Shown here: positions 7,769 through 16,598 of the stretch, piece after piece
How the letters are laid out: the number at the start of each line of letters is the position of its first letter
Numbering within the stretch: the stretch's first letter is position 1
NCBI RefSeq assembly: GCF_014650115.1
Contig: NZ_BMUI01000020.1
Location: 62,001-126,000, forward strand
Direction: 5' to 3'
Origin: Streptomyces olivaceoviridis
GTDB lineage: Bacteria; Actinomycetota; Actinomycetes; Streptomycetales; Streptomycetaceae
DNA length: 64,000 nucleotides
Notes under the pieces: model-generated
The model's database searches: none
What the model saw: the letters and a program-made list of their open reading frames with translations, nothing else
Told to the model about the DNA's origin: nothing
Translations under genes and position numbers: made by a program

Positions 7769-8854
7769 CAGCTCCCTGCGGAACGCCTCCGCCACCTTCA
7801 GGAAGATGTCGTTCGCCTCGGCCTCCCCGACCGTCACCCGCACGCCCTCGCCCGGGAACGGCCGGATCACCACTCCGTGCTCCTCGCAGGCCTGTGCGAA
7901 CGGGACCGTACTCTCCCCCAGCCGCAGCCACACGAAGTTGGCCTGCGTCTCCGGCACCGTCCAGCCCTGGGCCCGCAGCGCATCGACCACGCGCGTGCGC
8001 TCGCACACCAGCGAACCCACCCGGCCCAGCAGCTCGTCCTCGGCCCGCAGCGAAGCGATCGCCGCCTCCTGAGCCAGCTGGCTCACCCCGAACGGCACCG
8101 CCGTCTTGCGCAGCGCCGCCGCCACCGGCTCATGGGCGATCGCGAAACCGACGCGCAGCCCGGCCAGCCCGTACGCCTTGGAGAAGGTCCGCAGGACGCA
8201 GACGTTGGCCCGCTTCCGGTACAGCTCGACACCGTCGGGCACCTCGGGGTCGCGGATGAACTCCCGGTAGGCCTCGTCCAGCACCACCAGCACATCGGCG
8301 GGCACCCGGTCGAGGAACCGCTCCAGCTCGGCCCGCCGCACCGCCGTGCCGGTCGGGTTGTTGGGGTTGCAGACGAAGACCAACCGGGTCCGGTCGGTGA
8401 TCGCGTCCGCCATCGCGTCGAGGTCGTGCACATCGCCCGCCGTCAGCGGCACCTGCACCGAGCTGGCGCCGCTGATCTGCGTGATGATCGGGTACGCCTC
8501 GAACGACCGCCAGGCGTAGATCACCTCGTCGCCGGGGCCGCTGGTGGCCTGGATCAGTTGCTGGGCGACACCCACCGAGCCGGTGCCGGTTGCCAGGTCG
8601 GAGAGCGGCACACCGAAGCGATCGGACAGCTCGTTCATCAGCCCGGTGCAGGCCATGTCGGGGTAACGGTTGAAGTCACAGGCCGCCGCGCTCACGCTCT
8701 CCAGCACGCCGGGCAGCGGCGGGTACGGGTTCTCGTTGGAGGACAGCTTGTAGGCGACCGGTCCGCCGGCCGCGGCCGGCTTGCCCGGCTTGCCCGGCTT
8801 GTAGGTAGGAATACGCTCCAGCTCGGCGCGCAGCTTGGGGCTCGTCTCGCTCAC
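7766..8854 (-). CDS. Histidinol-phosphate / aromatic-amino-acid aminotransferase (fold type I PLP)
   Basis: A 362-residue PLP aminotransferase of the HisC/Pat family. Visible motifs are SSNENPYPP, NPNNPTGT (163-170), the cofactor-contacting LDEAYREF (Asp193) and FSKAYGLAGLR with the Schiff-base Lys226. Many actinobacteria have a HisC in the histidine operon plus a paralogue that transaminates phenylpyruvate or other aromatic keto acids. This stand-alone copy is more likely the paralogue. GTG at 8854 is chosen because AGGAGG sits 6-7 nt upstream and because the longer reading adds an untypical tail. Its 3' end abuts the broken ORF and the insertion. Confidence 0.85.
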   Translation of the reverse strand: MSETSPKLRAELERIPTYKPGKPGKPAAAGGPVAYKLSSNENPYPPLPGVLESVSAAACDFNRYPDMACTGLMNELSDRFGVPLSDLATGTGSVGVAQQLIQATSGPGDEVIYAWRSFEAYPIITQISGASSVQVPLTAGDVHDLDAMADAITDRTRLVFVCNPNNPTGTAVRRAELERFLDRVPADVLVVLDEAYREFIRDPEVPDGVELYRKRANVCVLRTFSKAYGLAGLRVGFAIAHEPVAAALRKTAVPFGVSQLAQEAAIASLRAEDELLGRVGSLVCERTRVVDALRAQGWTVPETQANFVWLRLGESTVPFAQACEEHGVVIRPFPGEGVRVTVGEAEANDIFLKVAEAFRREL

Positions 8855-9307
8855 CGCAGTCCTCCTCGCGACCACCGGCGGCCCGTCGACACCGCCGACA
8901 TCCAATACTCCTCACCATAAGAGGATTCGGCGCCGCTGCGAACAGGTCCGGAACGCCCAGTAGTGCGGTCGTCGCCGCGGAAAGAGGCGAAGCTCACGTC
9001 TTCGACCGGCATCAGGGACATCCTCGTACGAAGGCGTACGTTTCGGGGGGCGCGCCGTACATATATCTATGCGCCGGTAGCTCGCGCCGTGGCGCGCGTC
9101 CCCCGTGAAGGTGAGTTGAGACCTCTTCGAGACATCGGGGACTTGGTAGGTCCATCCGCGTCGACCAGTCACGTCTTACTATTGGATCGGTCAACCACCT
9201 TGGTTCCCAAGGAAGTTGGCACCCAATGACCATGCAGAAACGTGCCTGTCAACGCGTGCATATGCGTCCGCACTACCCCACCGCATGAGCCCTACTATCG
9301 GCTCGCC
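8855..9307. other. Divergent intergenic region hisC-like / lacI-like
   Basis: About 450 bp without a credible gene. It contains an AT-rich patch TACATATATCTATG (9058-9071), unusual for this genome. The patch is bracketed by inverted GGGGGGCGCGCC (9045-9056) and GGCGCGCGTCCCC (9091-9103). A short palindrome CCTTGG-TTC-CCAAGG lies near 9197-9212. TACTAT at 9293-9298 is a plausible -10 box, 9 bp before the lacI ATG, which would make that transcript leaderless or nearly so. Confidence 0.5.
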
Positions 9308-10420
9308 ATGACAGCAGCAGGGAAGCACCAGGTGAGCCGCGCGGAAACCTCACGTCGAGGCAGCCGGCCGGGTCGGGCGGGCATCAGAGACGTGGCCGCC
9401 GCCGCCGGGGTCTCCATCACGACCGTGTCCGACGCCCTCAACGGCAAGGGCCGGCTTCCGGATGCCACCCGGCGCCATGTCCGCGAGGTCGCCGACCGGC
9501 TGGGGTACCGGCCCTCGGCCGCCGCCCGCACCCTCCGTACCGGCAAGTCGGGTCTGATCGGCCTGACCGTGACCACATACGGGGATGAACCTTTCACCTT
9601 CACCGAGTTCGCCTACTTCGCCGAGATGGCACGGGCGGCGACATCGGCCGCGCTCGCCCGCGGCTACGCCCTGGTCATCCTGCCCGCGACCTCCCGCCAC
9701 GACGTCTGGTCCAACGTCGCCCTGGACGGCACGGTCGTGATCGACCCCTCCGACCAGGACCCGGTGGTCAGCGAGCTGGTGCGACAGGGACTGCCGGTCG
9801 TCTCCGACGGCCGCCCGGCCGGCGCGCTCCCCGTCACCGCCTGGGTCGACAACGACCACGAGGCCGCCGTACTCGGCATCCTCGACCACCTCGCCGCCGC
9901 CGGCGCCCGCCGCATCGGCCTGCTCACCGGCACCACGACGGACACGTACACCCACCTGTCGACCACCGCGTACCTGCGCTGGTGCGAACGGGTCGGCCAG
10001 GACCCGGTCTACGAGTCCTATCCGGCGCACGACCCGTGCGCGGGCGCCGTCGCCGCCGACCGGCTGCTCGCCCGCCCCGACCGGCCCGACGCGGTCTACG
10101 GGCTGTTCGACCCCAACGGCACCGACCTGCTCGCCGCCGCCCGCCGCTACGGCCTGCGCGTCCCCGACGACCTGCTGCTGGTGTGCTGTAGCGAGTCCAC
10201 CGTGTACGCCAGCACCGAGCCGCCCATCACCACCCTGTCCCTGAAGCCGCGCCGCATCGGGACCGCCGTCGTCCAGCTCCTCATCGACGCCATCGAGGGC
10301 GTCGAGTCGGACCAGCCGGTCGAGCAGGTGATACCGACCGAGCTGATCGTGCGCACCTCCTCCCAGCGGCGGTCCCCGCGCACGACGGTCAGCCCGCCGC
10401 GGACACCGGACGAGAAGTAG
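9308..10420 (+). CDS. LacI-family transcriptional regulator
   Basis: A 370-residue repressor-type protein. The N-terminal helix-turn-helix and hinge read IRDVAAAAGVSITTVSDALNG...RHVREVADRLGYRPSAAARTL (about residues 22-75). A periplasmic-binding-protein-like effector domain follows, with IGLLTG and the C-terminal PPITTLSLKPRRIG region. The effector and targets are unknown, since no sugar operon adjoins it. ATG at 9308 is preferred over a longer 5' reading that lacks family similarity. No Shine-Dalgarno precedes it, but a TACTAT -10-like box is 9 bp upstream, consistent with leaderless translation. A strong hairpin follows the gene. Confidence 0.88.
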   Translation: MTAAGKHQVSRAETSRRGSRPGRAGIRDVAAAAGVSITTVSDALNGKGRLPDATRRHVREVADRLGYRPSAAARTLRTGKSGLIGLTVTTYGDEPFTFTEFAYFAEMARAATSAALARGYALVILPATSRHDVWSNVALDGTVVIDPSDQDPVVSELVRQGLPVVSDGRPAGALPVTAWVDNDHEAAVLGILDHLAAAGARRIGLLTGTTTDTYTHLSTTAYLRWCERVGQDPVYESYPAHDPCAGAVAADRLLARPDRPDAVYGLFDPNGTDLLAAARRYGLRVPDDLLLVCCSESTVYASTEPPITTLSLKPRRIGTAVVQLLIDAIEGVESDQPVEQVIPTELIVRTSSQRRSPRTTVSPPRTPDEK

Positions 10421-10429
10421 CACCGCCCG

Positions 10430-10463
10430 CCGCACCGGCCCGCACGGGGCCCGGCCGGTGCGG
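10430..10463 (+). terminator. Hairpin terminator after lacI-family gene
   Basis: Perfect 11-bp stem CCGCACCGGCC / GGCCGGTGCGG with a 12-base loop, 9 bp after the stop codon. Confidence 0.7.
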
Positions 10464-10716
10464 CACAGGGGACCCGGCGGCGCGGCGCGGGCGGGGACGG
10501 ACCCGGCGGGCCGAGGGCTCGTCCGGCCGACAGCCGGTCGAACATCTGCCCAAACAGGGCGAAAGCCACGGTGAACTGGAGTCTTGTTCCGATTCACCAC
10601 CCCTGGGTCATCACACGGCGCGACGCGCGTTCCTATGATGGGCCCACGACACCGCGGACCGCTGCGACCAGGCAGTCCGAAGCGGTGCAGATGCGGCGCG
10701 ATGGTGGAGGGGTCTG

Positions 10717-11793
10717 ATGACTCAGGGGGCCGGTCAGGGACCCGAGGTGGAGCGGACGGCGACGTTGCGCGACTTCCGGGTACCCGCGTACGTCCACGAG
10801 ACCGGTCCGTACGTCCAGCACGTCCACCCCGGTGACGTCGTACCGCCCGCCGACGAGGCGTACCCCGAGGGCTACACCCCCACCCAGCGCGACCTGCCCG
10901 TCATCAACCGCGGCGACACCCTCCAGGTCCCCGTGGAGCCCGCCCCCGCCCCGGCCCCCCAGCCCGCGACCGGGCCCGGCCCGCTCTATGTCGTCGGTGA
11001 CGTCCACGGCTACCTGGACGAGCTGGTGGCGGCCCTACAGGAGCAGGGCCTGATCGACGCCTCGGGCCAGTGGTGCGCGGGCACCGCCCGGCTGTGGTTC
11101 CTCGGCGACTTCACCGACCGCGGCCCGGACGGCATCGGCGTCATCGACCTGGTCATGCGGCTGTCCGCCGAGGCCGCGGCGGCTGGCGGATACTGCAAGG
11201 CCCTCATGGGCAACCACGAACTGCTGCTCCTCGGCGCCAAACGGTTCGGCGACACCCCCGTCAACTCCGGCGCGGGCACGGCCACCTTCCAGGCGGCCTG
11301 GCTGCTCAACGGCGGCCAGAAGACCGACATGGACCGCCTCCAGGACCACCACCTCCAGTGGATGGCCCGCCTCGACGCCGTCGAGGAGGTCGACGGCTAT
11401 CTGCTCCTCCACTCCGACACCACCGCCTACCTCGACTACGGCGACTCCATCGAGGCGGTCAACGACACGGTCCGCGAGGCTCTGACCCGCAACGACGCCG
11501 ACGAGGTCTGGGACCTGTTCCGCAAGTTCACCAAACGCTTCTCCTTCCGCGACGAGGGCGGCGCCGACGCCGTACGCTCCCTCCTCGATACGTACGGCGG
11601 CACCCGGGTCGTTCACGGGCATAGCCCCATTCCCTACCTCCTCGGCCAGGTCGGCTCCGAGGACGGCGAGGACAGCACCGGCCCGATCGTCGAGGGGCCG
11701 CACGTCTACGCCGACGGACTCGCCATCGCCATGGACGGTGGAGTGACCATGGCCGGAAAGCTGCTGGTCCAGCAACTGCCTTTGCACAGCTGA
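10717..11793 (+). CDS. Calcineurin-like metallophosphoesterase
   Basis: A 358-residue protein with the full metal-binding set of PPP-type phosphoesterases: GDVHG (about 93-97), GDFTDRGPD (about 129), GNHE (about 167) and HGHSP (about 295). It is predicted to be a Mn/Fe-dependent serine/threonine or small-molecule phosphatase. The first ~85 residues are a proline-rich, non-catalytic N-terminal extension. GGAGGGG lies 4-5 nt before ATG 10717. There is no signal peptide, so it is cytosolic. The physiological substrate is unknown. Confidence 0.88.
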   Translation: MTQGAGQGPEVERTATLRDFRVPAYVHETGPYVQHVHPGDVVPPADEAYPEGYTPTQRDLPVINRGDTLQVPVEPAPAPAPQPATGPGPLYVVGDVHGYLDELVAALQEQGLIDASGQWCAGTARLWFLGDFTDRGPDGIGVIDLVMRLSAEAAAAGGYCKALMGNHELLLLGAKRFGDTPVNSGAGTATFQAAWLLNGGQKTDMDRLQDHHLQWMARLDAVEEVDGYLLLHSDTTAYLDYGDSIEAVNDTVREALTRNDADEVWDLFRKFTKRFSFRDEGGADAVRSLLDTYGGTRVVHGHSPIPYLLGQVGSEDGEDSTGPIVEGPHVYADGLAIAMDGGVTMAGKLLVQQLPLHS

Positions 11794-11980
11794 CCGTTCG
11801 CCGGGCAGGCATCTCCCATCCGCGTACGCGCAGGCCGGACCGCAATTTCCGGCAATCCCCTGTCACCGTGCGCCGTCACGGCTCTACCATCGGCTTATCC
11901 GTAGCAGGCTCCCCTCCGTTTCTGCCCGACGGCTCGCCGGCGTGCGAGCCCCAAGCCCTACGGAGCATCGGGGGATGCAC

Positions 11981-12838
11981 ATGAACAGCGTTCCGCAGCA
12001 CCTGCTGAGCGAGGACCGCCAGGAATTCGAGCGGCTCCTCGATGAGGCGCTGCGCTCCGCACCGCACCGACCGGAACTGGCCGCTGTCGGACAGCGGCTC
12101 AACTCCGAACAACTACGCACCATGGCACTCGACGCCTCCGCCCTGATCACGGCAGCCGCGGCGGCCGAGTACCAGCACTACGTCAAGCTGCGCGACGAGC
12201 TGCGTCACCCTGCGCTGTCCGGCCCGTCGGCCGTCGCCGACTCCGACGAGCCGAGCCCGGACTCGACCAGCACGGGCGTCGCCACCACCCTCGGCGAAGC
12301 CGCCGAAAGCACCGGCGCGGGCGCCATCGCGGTCACCGCCGTCCTGGCTCCCGTCCTCTCCGGGACCGCCGCGGTGATCTTCCTGCTGGTCGGCTACATC
12401 CTGAAGGTGCTCGACCCCCACCAGACCTTCGCCCGGACCATGCTCACCGCCGGCTGGGTGTTCGGCGCCATCACCGCGGCGGCGGTCCTCGTCGCCGCGG
12501 TCGGCCTGCTGCTCACCGCTCTGCGCAACAGCACCCGGGCGGACGACCGGGCACGGGACGCGGCCCACGAGGAGCTGGCCAGGGCCAGGGAGGCGTGGCG
12601 GGACGCCCTGCTGGAGCGCGGCATCCTGCCCTTCCTCCGGGAGGCACTCGCCGAACCCGGCACGACCACCGGTCACCCGTCGACCCCGTCCGCGCCGACC
12701 GGCCGCATACCCCGCCTCGGCTACGACCGCCCCGGCTTCAGCAGCCCCGACGACGGCACCGCGACCGGCCGCCCGAGCTTCACCAGCCCCGACTACACGA
12801 GCCCGGACTTCGGCGGCCCGGAGCACCAGCCCGAGTGA
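11981..12838 (+). CDS. Conserved Streptomyces membrane protein of unknown function
   Basis: I do not recognise a characterised family. The protein has about 285 residues. A helical, acidic N-terminal region (to about residue 95) is followed by two hydrophobic segments, GAIAVTAVLAPVLSGTAAVIFLLVGYIL and TAGWVFGAITAAAVLVAAVGLLL. A charged ARDAAHEELARAREAWRD helix, probably coiled coil, comes next. The low-complexity C-terminus repeats S-P-D units. ATG at 11981 has GGGGG 6 nt upstream; ATG at 11975 is an alternative. It converges on thiC. Confidence 0.6.
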   Translation: MNSVPQHLLSEDRQEFERLLDEALRSAPHRPELAAVGQRLNSEQLRTMALDASALITAAAAAEYQHYVKLRDELRHPALSGPSAVADSDEPSPDSTSTGVATTLGEAAESTGAGAIAVTAVLAPVLSGTAAVIFLLVGYILKVLDPHQTFARTMLTAGWVFGAITAAAVLVAAVGLLLTALRNSTRADDRARDAAHEELARAREAWRDALLERGILPFLREALAEPGTTTGHPSTPSAPTGRIPRLGYDRPGFSSPDDGTATGRPSFTSPDYTSPDFGGPEHQPE

Positions 12839-12850
12839 TCCGACCGGCCC

Positions 12851-12875
12851 ACCGGTGTGCTGCCACCACACCGGT
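12851..12875. terminator. Bidirectional hairpin between convergent genes
   Basis: Perfect 9-bp stem ACCGGTGTG / CACACCGGT in the 116-bp gap between the membrane protein and thiC. Confidence 0.5.
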
Positions 12876-12954
12876 CGGTCGTGGGCCCTACTGCCCCGCC
12901 ACACCGGCCGACCGTCAGGGGACCGGCCGGCGCGGCGAGTCCGGCGTGCGGCAC

Positions 12955-14739
12955 TCAGTCGGCGATCGGCAGGTACACCCGGTTGCCGGCCGCCGCGAAC
13001 TCCTTGGACTTCTGGGCCATACCCTCCTCGATCTCGGCCCGGCTGCCGCCGTGCTCACGCCGGATGTCCTGCGAGATCTTCATGCTGCAGAACTTCGGGC
13101 CGCACATGGAGCAGAAGTGCGCCGTCTTGGCGGGCTCGGCCGGCAGGGTCTCGTCGTGGAACTCCCGTGCCGTGTCCGGGTCCAGCGCGAGGTTGAACTG
13201 GTCCTCCCACCGGAACTCGAAGCGGGCGTCGGACAGTGCGTCGTCCCACTCCTGGGCGCCGGGATGCCCCTTGGCGAGGTCCGCCGCGTGTGCGGCGATC
13301 TTGTAGGTGATGACACCGGTCTTGACGTCGTCCCGGTTGGGCAGGCCCAGGTGCTCCTTGGGCGTGACGTAGCAGAGCATCGCCGTGCCCCACCAGGCGA
13401 TCATCGCGGCACCGATGCCGGAGGTGATGTGGTCGTACGCGGGCGCGACGTCCGTGGTCAGCGGGCCGAGCGTATAGAACGGAGCTTCATCGCAGATCTC
13501 CTGCTGAAGGTCGATGTTCTCCTTGATCTTATGCATCGGGACGTGCCCCGGGCCCTCGATCATGGTCTGTACGTTGAAACGCTTGGCGATGCGGTTGAGT
13601 TCCCCGAGCGTCCTCAACTCCGCGAACTGGGCCTCGTCGTTGGCGTCCGCGATCGAACCCGGCCGCAGGCCGTCGCCCAGCGAGTACGTGACGTCGTAGG
13701 CGGCGAGGATCTCGCACAGCTCCTCGAAGTTCTCGTACAGGAACGATTCCTTGTGATGCGCCAGGCACCACGCGGCCATGATCGAGCCGCCGCGCGAGAC
13801 GATGCCGGTCTTGCGGTGGGCGGTGAGCGGGACGTACGGCAGCCGGACGCCCGCGTGGACCGTCATGTAGTCCACGCCCTGCTCGGCCTGCTCGATGACG
13901 GTGTCCTTGTAGATCTCCCAGGTCAGCTCCTCGGCCTTGCCGTCGACCTTCTCCAGGGCCTGGTAGAGCGGCACCGTGCCGATGGGGACGGGGGAGTTGC
14001 GCAGGACCCACTCACGGGTGGTGTGGATGTTGCGGCCGGTGGACAGGTCCATGACCGTGTCGGCGCCCCACCGGGTCGCCCAGGTCATCTTCTCGACCTC
14101 CTCCTCGATGGAGGACGTCACCGCGGAGTTGCCGATGTTGGCGTTCACCTTCACCAGGAACCGTTTGCCGATGATCATCGGCTCGATCTCCGGGTGGTTG
14201 ACGTTGGCCGGCAGCACGGCCCGGCCCGCCGCGATCTCCTCGCGGACCACCTCAGGAGAAACGTTCTCCCGGAGGGCCACGAACTCCATCTCCGGCGTGA
14301 TCTCGCCGCGGCGGGCGTACGCGAGCTGCGTCACCGCACGGCCGTTGCCGCCCCGCCGCGGCTGACGCGGACGTCCGGGGAAGACCGCGTCCAGGTTCCG
14401 CAGGCCGCCGCGCGGCGAGGTGTGCTTGATCCCGTCGTCCTCGGGACGGACCGGACGGCCCGCGTACTCCTCGGTGTCGCCGCGGGCAATGATCCAGTTC
14501 TCCCGCAGCGGCGGCAGGCCACGACGGACGTCCGTGTCGACGAGTGGATCGGTGTACGGACCTGACGTGTCATACAGCGTGACCGACTGCCCGTTGGTGA
14601 GGTGCACCTGACGGACCGGCACGCGCAGATCGGGGCGCGAGCCCTCGACGTACGCCTTGTGCCAGCCGATGGACTTCCCGACCTCCGGGGACTTCTCGTC
14701 CTGGACGGAGGCAGGCGTGCGTGCGTCCTTGTTGGCCAT
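12955..14739 (-). CDS. thiC: Phosphomethylpyrimidine synthase ThiC
   Basis: A 594-residue radical-SAM enzyme that converts aminoimidazole ribotide to hydroxymethylpyrimidine phosphate, the pyrimidine half of thiamine. The C-terminal Fe-S motif CSMCGPKFC (Cys-x2-Cys-x4-Cys) is intact. The conserved MIEGPGHVPMHKI and RGGSIMAAWCLAHHKESFLY blocks are present. Length and N-terminus are normal. A GGGAG Shine-Dalgarno precedes ATG 14739 and lies at the 3' edge of a TPP riboswitch, so thiamine pyrophosphate should repress translation. It is monocistronic here, with no other thi gene nearby. Confidence 0.97.
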   Translation of the reverse strand: MANKDARTPASVQDEKSPEVGKSIGWHKAYVEGSRPDLRVPVRQVHLTNGQSVTLYDTSGPYTDPLVDTDVRRGLPPLRENWIIARGDTEEYAGRPVRPEDDGIKHTSPRGGLRNLDAVFPGRPRQPRRGGNGRAVTQLAYARRGEITPEMEFVALRENVSPEVVREEIAAGRAVLPANVNHPEIEPMIIGKRFLVKVNANIGNSAVTSSIEEEVEKMTWATRWGADTVMDLSTGRNIHTTREWVLRNSPVPIGTVPLYQALEKVDGKAEELTWEIYKDTVIEQAEQGVDYMTVHAGVRLPYVPLTAHRKTGIVSRGGSIMAAWCLAHHKESFLYENFEELCEILAAYDVTYSLGDGLRPGSIADANDEAQFAELRTLGELNRIAKRFNVQTMIEGPGHVPMHKIKENIDLQQEICDEAPFYTLGPLTTDVAPAYDHITSGIGAAMIAWWGTAMLCYVTPKEHLGLPNRDDVKTGVITYKIAAHAADLAKGHPGAQEWDDALSDARFEFRWEDQFNLALDPDTAREFHDETLPAEPAKTAHFCSMCGPKFCSMKISQDIRREHGGSRAEIEEGMAQKSKEFAAAGNRVYLPIAD

Positions 14740-14744
14740 GAGAC

Positions 14745-14897
14745 CTACTCCCTACGCCGGCATTACCCGGTAACAGGTTCGGCGGTCGACGCAGCGGCTT
14801 CCGTCTGCCGACGTTTCTTGTGGAACACCTCTTGTTCCACGTGAAACATCGCGTGTACGGAGGTCAGCGCCCTCTCAGCCCGGTGCTCCGAGCTCCC
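14745..14897 (-). ncRNA. TPP riboswitch (THI element) controlling thiC
   Basis: On the minus strand the leader contains GGAGCACC followed by CTGAGAGGG. After a long variable arm come CCGAACCTGTTACC, GGGTAATGCC and GGCGTAGGGAG, which are the diagnostic TPP-aptamer elements in the right order. The aptamer ends over the thiC Shine-Dalgarno, favouring translational control. The variable P3 extension (about 14809-14851) is a long hairpin CGATGTTTC...GAAACGTCG with an inner GTGGAAC / GTTCCAC stem, and this arm contains a parS-like site. Confidence 0.95.
14834..14847. other. parS-like site 4 (one mismatch) inside the TPP riboswitch
   Basis: GTTCCACGTGAAAC differs from parS at one base. It lies in the P3 extension of the thiC riboswitch, and the deviating base is paired in the RNA hairpin. 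The same substitution occurs in sites 5 and 7. Confidence 0.75.
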
Positions 14898-14980
14898 GCG
14901 TGTGCAAAGGTGCCTCCACGCTAGCGCCATGTGTGGCGCGGTGAACAGTGGGCCCCCGTCGTTCTTGCGATGATCGGGCG

Positions 14981-16405
14981 GTGACCAGGATGGAGCAGTA
15001 CCCCTACCAGCCGCCCGAGCCGCCCCGCCGAGACGGCCCGGAACAGGGCGACGAACACGGCCACGGTCCACACGGCCACGGTCACTCACACGGCAACAGC
15101 CACTCGCACGGCCACAGCCACAACCACGGCCCGGCTGCCCCCGTCTCCCAGCACCTGCGCAAGGTCATCGCAGCGATCCTGGTCCCCTTCACCGCGGCGG
15201 TCCTGGTCGGCCTCGTGGTGCTCTGGCCCGGGCACGCCCCCTCCCACAAGCGCACCGGCGTCGGCTTCGACCGGCAGACCCAGCAGGCCACGGTCACCCG
15301 GGTCGTCGAGGTCAGCTGCAAGTCGGTGAACGCGTCCGGCGGCACTCCGGCCGGCGACACCTCCAGCGCCGAGGGCATGTCGGCGGAGGCGGAGACCGAC
15401 AGAACCTGCAAGAAGGCCACCATCCGGGTGGACACCGGCAAGGACGAGGGCCGTACCTTCACCGAGATCGTGCAGCCGGACCAGTCACGGCAGTTGCACC
15501 AGGGCGAGAAGGTCGTGGTCGCCTACGAGCCCTCGGCCCCCAAGGACCTGCAGTACTCGGTGACCGATGTGAACCGGAAGTTCCCCATGGCACTGCTCGC
15601 GGGGATCTTCGCGGTGGCCGTCGTGGTGGTGGGCCGGCTGCGCGGGGTGATGGCGCTGGTCGCCCTGGCCGTGAGTTTCCTCGTGCTGACGCTGTTCATC
15701 CTGCCGGCGATCCTGGAGGGGGCGAACCCGCTGCTGGTGGCCGTAGTGGGGTCGAGCGCCATCATGCTGATCGCCCTGTACATGTGCCACGGTCTGTCGG
15801 CGCGTACGTCGGTGGCCGTGCTCGGCACGCTGATCTCGCTCTGTCTGATCGGCGTGCTCGGCTCGCTGTTCATCGGCTGGGCCGCGCTGACCGGCAACAC
15901 GGACGACAGCACCGGCCTGATCCACGGCCTGTACCCGTCGATCGACATGAGCGGTCTGCTGCTGGCCGGTGTCATCATCGGTTCGCTCGGCGTCCTGGAC
16001 GACGTGACGGTGACGCAGACCTCGGCCGTCTGGGAACTGCACGAGGCCAACCCGTCGATGGGCTGGCGCGGGCTGTACCGGGCGGGCATCCGCATCGGCC
16101 GGGACCACATCGCGTCCGTGGTCAACACCCTCGTGCTCGCCTACGCCGGTGCCGCACTGCCGTTGCTGCTGCTGTTCTCGATCGCGCAGAGCAGCGTCGG
16201 CACCGTGGCCAACAGCGAGCTGGTGGCCGAGGAGATCGTGCGCACGTTGGTGGGCTCGATCGGTCTGGTGGCCTCTGTCCCGGTCACCACCGCGCTGGCC
16301 GCGCTCGTCGTGTCGGCCGACCGGACCGGGCCCGGCGCCACGGCACCCGCCGGGGCACAGCCCGCACCGGCACGCGGCGGCCGGGGCCGACGCCGTAAGC
16401 GGTGA
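14981..16405 (+). CDS. YibE/F-family membrane protein with His-rich N-terminus
   Basis: A 474-residue YibE/F-type protein. The cytosolic N-terminus holds a run of His-Gly/His-Ser pairs (about residues 22-50, HGHGPHGHGHSHGNSHSHGH and more), a likely metal-binding tract. The first helix is VIAAILVPFTAAVLVGLVVLW, an extracytoplasmic domain of about 100 residues follows, and then about seven helices including GVLDDVTVTQTSAVWEL. The function of the family is unknown. GTG 14981 or ATG 14990 could start it, with no strong Shine-Dalgarno for either. It is divergent from thiC. Confidence 0.8.
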   Translation: MTRMEQYPYQPPEPPRRDGPEQGDEHGHGPHGHGHSHGNSHSHGHSHNHGPAAPVSQHLRKVIAAILVPFTAAVLVGLVVLWPGHAPSHKRTGVGFDRQTQQATVTRVVEVSCKSVNASGGTPAGDTSSAEGMSAEAETDRTCKKATIRVDTGKDEGRTFTEIVQPDQSRQLHQGEKVVVAYEPSAPKDLQYSVTDVNRKFPMALLAGIFAVAVVVVGRLRGVMALVALAVSFLVLTLFILPAILEGANPLLVAVVGSSAIMLIALYMCHGLSARTSVAVLGTLISLCLIGVLGSLFIGWAALTGNTDDSTGLIHGLYPSIDMSGLLLAGVIIGSLGVLDDVTVTQTSAVWELHEANPSMGWRGLYRAGIRIGRDHIASVVNTLVLAYAGAALPLLLLFSIAQSSVGTVANSELVAEEIVRTLVGSIGLVASVPVTTALAALVVSADRTGPGATAPAGAQPAPARGGRGRRRKR

Positions 16406-16598
16406 CGCAGGGAGGGGTGACGCCTGAAGCCGGAAGCGGTCGGCCCGGAGGAGAGGTGAGCACCGGGGAGGGGCGAGCGCCGCGGAGAATGAGCACCGCG
16501 GAAGGGTGCGCCCACCAGAACGGGCGCCCACCGCAGAAGCGTTCCTGCACAGTTCCGCGCGGCACGACGGATCGCCCGCCACCCCGTGCCGTAACGCG

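Noticed and set aside
7413..8072. Plus-strand 219-codon ORF crossing the inserted element
   Set aside because: It spans the hairpin element and the antisense of the hisC-like gene, and its composition is not coding-like.
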